A stretch of 11,779 bases of DNA, taken from contig JAGQQT010000073.1 in the NCBI GenBank assembly GCA_020426065.1, positions 1 to 11,779 of the forward strand, read 5' to 3'. Positions 7,218 through 11,779 of this stretch are shown piece after piece. The position numbers and the translations under genes are program-made. Within the stretch, counting starts at the first letter, position 1; every line of letters starts with the position of its first letter. The notes beneath the pieces are model-generated. The model was given only the letters and a program-made list of their open reading frames with translations, was not told the origin of the DNA and did not search any database. Origin of the DNA: Planctomycetaceae bacterium (lineage in GTDB: Bacteria; Planctomycetota; Planctomycetia; Planctomycetales; Planctomycetaceae).

Positions 7218-8214
7218 TCTCTCCCTTGCCACGCCCGATGATCCCCTGGCCATTGATAACCTCGTCACACTGATTGAACCTTCCGCTCGAAAACTGACCG
7301 TCGCCGTCACTCTTCCCTCATCCCATTCCGCATTCGAGCCGATCAAACGGATCCTGGGCGTCCTGCCGAACGTCCAGTTGGGAGATCCTGCCGATGCGGA
7401 CCTGATTATTGGTGCCAGCAATGATGATCCTCCCGCATCCAGAAATACCTGGTGGATCGGGATTGGGCCGTCTGTCAGCAGTGAGGAAGGCAAAGAACTA
7501 CCCGGAACCATCGGACCGTTCCTGCTGGAAAAACAGAACCCGCTGATGGATGGCATTGTGATGGGTGGAGTCGTCTGGGGAGGAATTGATCAGCTGGAGG
7601 CGGAACTGATTCCCATTATCAGTGCGGGCTCTTCCATTCTGCTGGGGCAGTTACCAAATTCCGTGGGGACAGCCTATCTGCTCAACATTGATCTGGCACG
7701 CTCCAATCTGACGGAAACACCAGACTGGCCGATCTTCTGGACCAATCTCATGCAGCAATGCCAGGAATCCCGTCCCGGTTTCCGACGCTGGAATTATCGT
7801 CTGGATGAATCAATCGCATTCACTCTCCCCTCAGAACTGCTCGAAAAAGAAGAGGAACTGAAGCTGGTCCATGAAGGTGATCAGAAAACGCTGGTTCGAA
7901 TGGAATCGATCCTGATCTCACCCCGCAACGAGACCGGGATTTATGAAATTTATGATGGGGAAACACTCATCGACCGGTTTGCCGTCAACTTTTTTGATCG
8001 GGATGAATCCAACCTGACCGCTCTCAACAACGGTCGACGGGAACCCGAACAGGCAGGAGCGGCCCTGGGAATTCATGTGGACAATCCCTTTTCCTGGATG
8101 CTCGTACTGGGAATCCTGGTGGTTACTGGAGCGTTGCTGTGGGACTGGACCATCACCACACAACAAAATCGAACCAAGCCTGCGACTCCTTCCTGGCAGC
8201 GAGCCTCCACCTGA
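7204..8214 (+). CDS. BatA-like membrane protein, C-terminal part (frameshifted continuation)
   Basis: The frame holds 336 residues from a TTG at 7204 that is probably not a real start: no Shine-Dalgarno precedes it and the sequence begins within a domain. It continues the preceding protein: RQIDLSLATPDDPLAIDN resembles the part of the family that follows the VWA-like region, then come a domain with DADLIIGASNDD (64-75) and WWIGIGP (83-89), and a late hydrophobic segment PFSWMLVLGILVVTGALLW (295-313) followed by a short basic tail. That gives the complete protein three membrane segments, two at the N terminus and one near the C terminus. Dropping one base near 7200 would join VPG to GLRQIDLS smoothly. 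The stop codon overlaps the ATG of a 14-codon ORF (TGATG), and the ATP-grasp gene follows. Confidence 0.8.
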   Translation: MRQIDLSLATPDDPLAIDNLVTLIEPSARKLTVAVTLPSSHSAFEPIKRILGVLPNVQLGDPADADLIIGASNDDPPASRNTWWIGIGPSVSSEEGKELPGTIGPFLLEKQNPLMDGIVMGGVVWGGIDQLEAELIPIISAGSSILLGQLPNSVGTAYLLNIDLARSNLTETPDWPIFWTNLMQQCQESRPGFRRWNYRLDESIAFTLPSELLEKEEELKLVHEGDQKTLVRMESILISPRNETGIYEIYDGETLIDRFAVNFFDRDESNLTALNNGRREPEQAGAALGIHVDNPFSWMLVLGILVVTGALLWDWTITTQQNRTKPATPSWQRAST

Positions 8215-8258
8215 TGAATTCGCTCGCCCCGTCTTGCCACGAAAGCATTGACCCTTGA
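8214..8258 (+). CDS. Putative 14-codon coupling micro-ORF
   Basis: An ATG overlaps the BatA-like stop codon (TGATG) and opens a 14-codon frame (MNSLAPSCHESIDP) whose TGA overlaps the TTG start of the ATP-grasp gene (TTGA). If translated, it would carry ribosomes from the upstream stop to the weakly initiated TTG start. There is no protein homology to support it. It could equally be ordinary spacer, or the original N terminus of the ligase cut off by a frameshift. Confidence 0.3.
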   Translation: MNSLAPSCHESIDP

Positions 8259-9136
8259 GAATTCTGTTACTGGGAAGCCCTGAGCAGAATCTGAACCAGC
8301 AGATCCATGCTGCTGCCGTTGACCAGGGACTGGACTGTCTGTATTCCAGTCTGGACCAGCTCACCTGTTCGCTGGGGAGACAAACTGCAGTTCGATCCGC
8401 AACAGAAAACAGACTTCAGATTGAATCGGAAGATGTTCTGCTCGTACGCAGCATTCCTCCCGGCACACTCGAGCAGGTGGTGTTTCGGATGGATCTGCTC
8501 TGGATGCTGGAGCAGCAATCAGTCCGGATCGTGAATCCGCCCAAAGCCATCGAATGTGCAATCGATAAGTTCCTGACATCTGCCCGCTGCCATGCGGCCG
8601 GGTTGAGAGTTCCTGAAACAGTTTGCAGCCAGTCCGCCAAAGCGGCTTTGGAAAGCTACGAACAACTCGGTGGTGATGTGGTAGCCAAGCCCCTGTTTGG
8701 AGCGGAAGGGCGGGGAATGATTCATGTGAACGACCCGGAAACTGCTGGCCGGGTGTTTCGAGCTTGGGAACAGATTGGAGCGGTGATTCTTTTGCAGAGG
8801 TTTCTGCGAACAACCGCCACAGATCTGCGGGTGATGGTGCTGGGGAATCAAATCCTGGGAGCAATCCGCCGAACTGCAACCAGAGACTTTCGCACCAACA
8901 GTGCTCAACAGGGAACGGCAACCCTGCACCAGATTTCCGATCAGGAAGCAGAACTGGCACTCAAAGCCTGCCAGGCAACCGGTGTTTTGTTTGGAGGAGT
9001 TGATCTGATGTACGACGATCAGGATCAACTGCATCTGCTGGAAGTCAACGCATCCCCCGGCTGGAAACAGTTTCAGTCTGTCACCGGAATTCCGGTCGCT
9101 TCCCGGCTGGTGGAATGGATCAGGCAAACCAGTTGA
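8255..9136 (+). CDS. RimK-like ATP-grasp ligase
   Basis: RimK-type enzymes use ATP to activate a carboxylate and join it to an amine, typically adding glutamate to a protein or cofactor. The 293-residue product opens with MRILLLGS, the usual first strand of the family. Later motifs fit an ATP-grasp fold: AIDKFLTSARCHAAGLRVPET (102-122, K105), VAKPLFGAEGRGM (143-155, K145 and the glycine loop), TDLRVMVLGNQILGAIRR (189-206), FRTNSAQQGTA (212-222), and the metal-binding GGVDLM and LLEVNASPGWKQFQ (D250, E263, N265). Possible roles include RimK-like glutamylation or the tetrahydromethanopterin ligase MptN type, since planctomycetes often carry that C1 pathway; no neighbouring C1 gene confirms this. 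The start is TTG with only GAAAG as a weak upstream purine site. It ends 19 bp from the convergent DUF58 gene. Confidence 0.86.
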   Translation: MRILLLGSPEQNLNQQIHAAAVDQGLDCLYSSLDQLTCSLGRQTAVRSATENRLQIESEDVLLVRSIPPGTLEQVVFRMDLLWMLEQQSVRIVNPPKAIECAIDKFLTSARCHAAGLRVPETVCSQSAKAALESYEQLGGDVVAKPLFGAEGRGMIHVNDPETAGRVFRAWEQIGAVILLQRFLRTTATDLRVMVLGNQILGAIRRTATRDFRTNSAQQGTATLHQISDQEAELALKACQATGVLFGGVDLMYDDQDQLHLLEVNASPGWKQFQSVTGIPVASRLVEWIRQTS

Positions 9137-9155
9137 TTCATGGACTGCTTGTGGT

Positions 9156-10031
9156 TCAAGCCGGTCTCAGAATTTCGACGCGGCTCAGATCCTCGCGGCA
9201 GACTTCATCCAGTCCCTCTTCTCCAACGAGCGTGACAAAAGTTGCCCGGGCACGACGGCTGGCGATTGTCATTCCCTGCGTGAGTCGCTGCAGACGCTCG
9301 CGATAAGTTGCGATCACCTGAGAGGACAGCATCATGTCGGCATGCTCTCCGGTTTCAATATCCGTCAGTCGACGACCGGAATCGGGCCGGGGATTCCGTT
9401 CCCATTCCCCCAGAATCTGAATTAACCACAACGCACTGGCGTTATGCGACAACCGCTTGATGAGCAGTTCCGGATCGAGCGGAAAGAGAAAGTCACTGAT
9501 GACAATCCGGACGGACTGCGGTTTGAATGTCAGTGCATTTCGGCTCAGCAGTTCTCCCATCGACTCCAGCCCGTCAAAGTTGAGCCGCTCTCCCTGGGAG
9601 AGATTTGATAGCGAGAGTTTGGGTGTGGGCTGGTGGGAATTCAGAAAATGAATCACTGGCTGACCACCCAGCCGGTTGGTGAGCTGACTGAACAGACTGG
9701 TCAACTGCAGCGCCAGTTTCTGTTTGACTCCCTGCTGTGTTGTCATTGAGACCGAGGCATCCAGCACAATTTCGGTGCGGGGACTGATTTCTTCCCGAAA
9801 CAGACGTACCATCAGGGCATCGGTCCGGGCGTATGCTCCCCAGTCGACATGCCTCAAATCATCTCCCGGCAGGTACTCGCGGTACTCCTGAAATTCGAGC
9901 GAACTTCCCGTCCCCCGCCCCAGCAGATCACCACTCCGCCCCGCAGTCGGCAGACGCGGCAAACCCATCTGATAACGGGAAATGGCCTGCTGGACTTCCG
10001 GATCCTGCAGCCAGTCGATAGACGTACTCAT
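9156..10031 (-). CDS. DUF58 domain-containing protein
   Basis: The 291-residue product shows the DUF58 signature: GSSLEFQEYREYLPGDDLRHVDW (42-64, read as G-x-S-x-EF...R-x-Y-x-PGDD-x-R-x-x-DW), AYARTDALMVRLFREE (66-81), then a VWA-like metal motif DASVSM (91-96). VRIVISDFLFPLDPELLIKRL (174-194) is a second VWA-like strand and helix. There is no membrane segment, so it should be soluble; some DUF58 proteins have an N-terminal membrane anchor that is missing here. DUF58 proteins are usually encoded just after MoxR AAA+ ATPases and next to BatA-like genes, in a proposed chaperone or metal-insertion system. Here the BatA-like gene is on the opposite strand and no MoxR gene is visible upstream. No clear Shine-Dalgarno precedes the ATG. 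Confidence 0.9.
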   Translation of the reverse strand: MSTSIDWLQDPEVQQAISRYQMGLPRLPTAGRSGDLLGRGTGSSLEFQEYREYLPGDDLRHVDWGAYARTDALMVRLFREEISPRTEIVLDASVSMTTQQGVKQKLALQLTSLFSQLTNRLGGQPVIHFLNSHQPTPKLSLSNLSQGERLNFDGLESMGELLSRNALTFKPQSVRIVISDFLFPLDPELLIKRLSHNASALWLIQILGEWERNPRPDSGRRLTDIETGEHADMMLSSQVIATYRERLQRLTQGMTIASRRARATFVTLVGEEGLDEVCREDLSRVEILRPA

Positions 10032-10087
10032 GTTTCAACAGCTTTCGACCGGATAAACGGTTAGAACTTTACGTTGAACAAGGTAAC

Positions 10088-10162
10088 ATGATTCTCAAAG
10101 CCGAGAAAGTGAGCGAACAGTTGGAGGCGTGGCAGGGTCAGAAGCGAAGCGAATGGCCCTGA
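10088..10162 (+). CDS. Possible 24-residue small ORF
   Basis: ATG 10088 is preceded by AAGG four nt upstream and opens a 24-codon frame starting MILKAEKVSE and ending RSEWP. The peptide is charged, with a likely amphipathic helix. It could be a leader peptide, the left-over N terminus of a lost gene, or chance. No homology is recognised. Confidence 0.2.
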   Translation: MILKAEKVSEQLEAWQGQKRSEWP

Positions 10163-10187
10163 AGTATTCGGTGCATATGTTGATTAT

Positions 10188-10291
10188 CCAGGTGCCAAGC
10201 TTGCATCGCGTCAGCAGGGCAAGCATGCAGTCTGTTTCATGGGTCATAGAGACATGTTTACCCAACTTCGCTATGGAAACATGGCACCTGG
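10188..10291. repeat. Nested inverted repeats (possible three-way folded element)
   Basis: CCAGGTGCCA (10188-10197) and TGGCACCTGG (10282-10291) are perfect 10-bp arms. Inside them are GCTTGC/GCAAGC (10199-10204, 10219-10224) and CATGTTT/AAACATG (10253-10259, 10277-10283), the latter extended inward by CCA/TGG and overlapping the outer arm by two bases. The phrase ATGGCACCTG returns at 11726-11735. It could be a folded RNA in the NIPSNAP leader or a decayed palindromic element. Confidence 0.4.
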
Positions 10292-10476
10292 CCGGTATCG
10301 AATTTCAGTCGGCTTGCTTTGATGCTGACCGCTTACAGCTGTTTCTGGCTGACCTCAATCCTGGTCTTTTCCTGGCGTTATCCCTGAGAACCAGAAACAT
10401 TCTCATCGAGACAATGGCAGGTTATCACTCTGCTCCCGGAGTGAACCTCCGGCTGCCCCGGAGTGTCCTCGCTGGC

Positions 10477-10812
10477 ATGATTACCTGTTATCTGAGATAT
10501 CGAATCGATATGTACAAGCTCGCGGAGTTTGAAGCCTACGCGAGGCTCTGGGTTCCCTTGGTGGAACGCTTTGGCGGTATTCATCATGGATATTTTTTGC
10601 CGCACGAAAGTCAGAGTGATCTCGCGGTGGCTCTGTTTTCATTTCCCTCGCTTGCGGAATATGAAAACTATCGATTGAATGCGTTATCGGATCCTGACTG
10701 CCAGGACGCGTATGCGTATGCTCAGGAAACCAGATGCATTCTCCGCTACGAACGTCAGTTTCTCCGCCCGCTGTCTGACAGTTCTATAATTGATCCAGGC
10801 AGATTGACGTGA
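10477..10812 (+). CDS. NIPSNAP family protein
   Basis: The 111-residue product MITCYLRYRIDMYKLAEFEAYARLW is split here as: MITCYLRYRID (1-11) is the first strand, KLAEFEAYARLWVPLV (14-29) the helix, FGGIHHGYFLPHE (32-44) the next strand-turn, ALFSFPSLAEYENYR (52-66) and ETRCILRYERQFLRPL (84-99) the last strand. This is a dimeric alpha/beta-barrel fold typical of small bacterial NIPSNAP proteins, whose biochemical role is mostly unknown. ATG 10477 is chosen because family homology begins exactly there, although the frame is open further up. GGAG lies some 13 nt before it, a weak Shine-Dalgarno. The stop overlaps the GTG start of the next gene by 4 bp, so both are probably translated as a coupled pair. 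Confidence 0.88.
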   Translation: MITCYLRYRIDMYKLAEFEAYARLWVPLVERFGGIHHGYFLPHESQSDLAVALFSFPSLAEYENYRLNALSDPDCQDAYAYAQETRCILRYERQFLRPLSDSSIIDPGRLT

Positions 10813-11417
10813 TCAGCGTGCAGCCGGTAACTCTCCGCGGAAATGGTGTGCGGTTGGAACCTCTTTCGCTGGACCATGCCGATGAGCTCCGGCAGGCCGC
10901 AGCCGACGGTGAGCTTTGGAACCTGTTCTTCACGTTCGTTCCCGCTCCTGATGAAGTGCAGGACTATATTCACTCCGCCCTCGCAGCCCAGACCAGCGGG
11001 CACATGCTTCCCTGGGCGGTACACGATGAGAAGTCCGGCAGGGTTATCGGAGCAACCCGCTATCATGATATCAAACCAGCCGTGGATCGCGTCGAAATCG
11101 GATACACATGGTACGCGTCGAGCTTTCAGCGAACACACATCAACACCACATGCAAATTGCTGCTGCTGGAGCATGCGTTCGAGACGGTAGGTTGTGGAGT
11201 GGTCGGGTTTCGCACCGATGTTTTGAACTTCAGATCCCAGCAGGCGATTGAAGCACTCGGCGCGAAAAAAGATGGAACCATCCGCCATCACTCCAGCCGC
11301 AAAGATGGAACGATCCGGGATGATGTCTTCTACTCCATCCTGCAAACCGAATGGCCCGCCATCAAACAGCACCTCCACACACGCCTCAACTGCCATAGGA
11401 AGTCGAACAAAAGTTAG
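10809..11417 (+). CDS. GNAT family N-acetyltransferase, RimJ/RimL-like
   Basis: The 202-residue product begins at a GTG that overlaps the NIPSNAP stop (GTGA). It carries the features of the RimJ/RimL branch: VRLEPLSLDHADELRQAA (14-31), GHMLPWAVHDEKSGRVIGATRYHDI (64-88), VEIGYTWYASSFQRTHINTTCKLLLLEHAFE (94-124) with the acetyl-CoA loop QRTHIN in place of the classic glycine-rich form, and LNFRSQQAIEALGAKKDGTIR (143-163), which is motif B. Members acetylate N-terminal amino groups of proteins or small molecules; the substrate cannot be inferred here. The repeated KDGTIR (158-163 and 170-175) matches the usual KKDG...DGxIRD pattern of the family. The last residues (about 190-202) are basic and poorly conserved. 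No terminator immediately follows; a palindrome-rich region does. Confidence 0.88.
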   Translation: MISVQPVTLRGNGVRLEPLSLDHADELRQAAADGELWNLFFTFVPAPDEVQDYIHSALAAQTSGHMLPWAVHDEKSGRVIGATRYHDIKPAVDRVEIGYTWYASSFQRTHINTTCKLLLLEHAFETVGCGVVGFRTDVLNFRSQQAIEALGAKKDGTIRHHSSRKDGTIRDDVFYSILQTEWPAIKQHLHTRLNCHRKSNKS

Positions 11418-11450
11418 CGGAGGTATGGCTTCGACCTGCACTTATAGAGT

Positions 11451-11521
11451 CACGCCAAAGCCGCGAAGTCGCAAAGGAAAAGATTTGAGACTGTCCCGGA
11501 AAACCTTGGCGGCTTGGCGTG
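11451..11521. repeat. 71-bp inverted repeat with CACGCCAA ends
   Basis: The left arm CACGCCAAAGCCGCGAAG (11451-11468) pairs with the right arm CTTGGCGGCTTGGCGTG (11505-11521), whose reverse complement is CACGCCAAGCCGCCAAG; they differ by one base of length and one substitution. The middle holds GCAAAGG and an A-rich stretch. The phrase resembles CGCCAAGGCGCAAAG-type repeats that recur in intergenic DNA of environmental bacteria; that likeness is from memory. Confidence 0.6.
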
Positions 11522-11555
11522 AGTTTCTCTTCTACTCTCCACCACACCAGAAAGA

Positions 11556-11578
11556 AATGCCTGAGCCACCGAGGCATT
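11556..11578. repeat. Small perfect hairpin
   Basis: AATGCCT (11556-11562) and AGGCATT (11572-11578) are perfect 7-bp arms around a 9-nt loop. It lies between two larger inverted repeats, without a T-tract, so it is not an obvious terminator. Confidence 0.5.
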
Positions 11579-11589
11579 CCATCAGCAAA

Positions 11590-11712
11590 TTCACCATCCC
11601 ACCGGGAGGGTCGAAGACGAGGCACTCGGCTTCGGGGAGGGCATTTGCTGGGGAGCGATCATGTAATGCTCACCCTCCCCGGCTGCGCCGACCCTCCCGG
11701 AGGGAGGGTGAA
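11590..11712. repeat. 123-bp inverted pair of GGGAGGGT elements (REP-like)
   Basis: A 24-bp unit at 11590-11613 recurs in inverted orientation at 11689-11712 with 22 of 24 bases matching. The right copy can fold on itself (ACCCTCCC-GGA-GGGAGGGT, 11691-11709) and sits beside CGGC-TGC-GCCG (11680-11690). Next to the left copy lies a nested hairpin, CGAAG/CTTCG around CGAG/CTCG (11612-11634). Two copies facing each other, each flanked by its own small hairpin, is the arrangement seen in paired REP elements. Confidence 0.65.
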
Positions 11713-11740
11713 GGGACGTGGATACATGGCACCTGACTTC

Positions 11741-11778
11741 GTAACCCCAGTTGATTGCAGGCAATCAATCGGGGTTAC
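11741..11778. repeat. Near-perfect 38-bp palindrome at the window edge
   Basis: GTAACCCC (11741-11748) pairs with GGGGTTAC (11771-11778), and TTGATTGC (11751-11758) pairs with GCAATCAA (11761-11768). Between the two stems is one A-C mismatch and one G-T pair, with a 2-nt centre. It would form an 18-bp stem. Whether T residues follow cannot be seen because the window ends one base later, so it could be a bidirectional terminator or the end of a repeat element. Confidence 0.75.
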
Positions 11779-11779
11779 A

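Larger units (their letters stand above)
10032..10476. other. Intergenic region between DUF58 and NIPSNAP genes
   Basis: These 445 bp lie between divergent genes. The frame of the NIPSNAP gene stays open back to a GTG at 10129, adding 116 codons, but that stretch resembles no family I know and the NIPSNAP homology starts sharply at ATG 10477, so I leave it noncoding. It holds a 24-codon ORF (10088-10162) and a nested set of inverted repeats at 10188-10291. I recognise no clear promoter. Confidence 0.5.
11418..11779. other. Palindrome-rich noncoding region
   Basis: No credible gene lies in these 362 bp, though one frame stays open because the repeats are GC-rich. GGAGG with ATG at 11425 would start a basic, low-complexity product, which I reject. 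At least four separate inverted repeats lie between 11451 and 11778, listed individually. The density suggests a cluster of REP-like or miniature inverted-repeat elements downstream of the GNAT gene. Confidence 0.6.

Noticed and set aside
11260..11320. Internal duplication KDGTIR in the RimJ/RimL-like protein
   Set aside because: The two copies match the normal KKDG...DGxIRD pattern of this family, so it is not a recent duplication.
11248..11736. Open frame of 162 codons overlapping the GNAT gene and the palindromes
   Set aside because: It is a shifted frame within the GNAT gene and then runs across inverted repeats; the product is basic, low-complexity and unlike any family.
1..11779. CRISPR array, insertion sequence, phage or tRNA/rRNA genes
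   Set aside because: No regularly spaced repeats, transposase motifs, phage proteins or cloverleaf-forming sequence were seen on either strand.

Overview
The window looks like chromosome from a bacterium of the Planctomycetes (Planctomycetales-like). This is an inference from gene content and protein flavour, not from a marker gene: a BatA-type double-transmembrane protein next to a DUF58 protein, a planctomycete-style serine hydrolase with an SLTK motif, a DnaA whose domain IV reads RNHSTV, TTG and GTG starts, and GC-rich palindromes between genes.

Layout. 1-455 (-): 5' part of an exported serine hydrolase that runs off the left edge. 612-809 (-): slyX. 1019-3038 (+): the hslV-hslU protease operon, reading away from slyX. 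3099-4664 (-): full-length dnaA, convergent with hslU, with an upstream region of about 530 bp rich in dyads but without a recognisable DnaA-box cluster. 5191-5217 (-): a clear intrinsic terminator closing the next gene, 5227-6189 (-), a two-domain GNAT acetyltransferase. 6363-8214 (+): a BatA-like membrane protein split into two frames by an apparent one-base frameshift near 7194-7204. 8255-9136 (+): a RimK-like ATP-grasp ligase starting at TTG, linked to the preceding gene by a 14-codon micro-ORF whose ends overlap both neighbours. 9156-10031 (-): a DUF58 protein, convergent with the ligase. 10032-10476: no convincing gene, but inverted repeats. 10477-11417 (+): a NIPSNAP-family protein and a RimJ/RimL-type GNAT overlapping by 4 bp. 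11418-11779: noncoding DNA packed with palindromes, including a near-perfect 38-bp hairpin at the right edge.

How genes work together. HslV (peptidase) and HslU (AAA+ unfoldase) form one ATP-dependent protease. BatA-like and DUF58 proteins are usually encoded together with a MoxR ATPase in a co-directional cluster; here they face each other with the ATP-grasp gene between, and no MoxR gene is visible. NIPSNAP and GNAT form a tight two-gene unit. I see no CRISPR array, insertion sequence, phage gene, tRNA or rRNA, and no clear new defence or biosynthetic system. The points most worth checking are the BatA frameshift, the palindrome cluster at the right end, the dyads upstream of dnaA, and the micro-ORF coupling.
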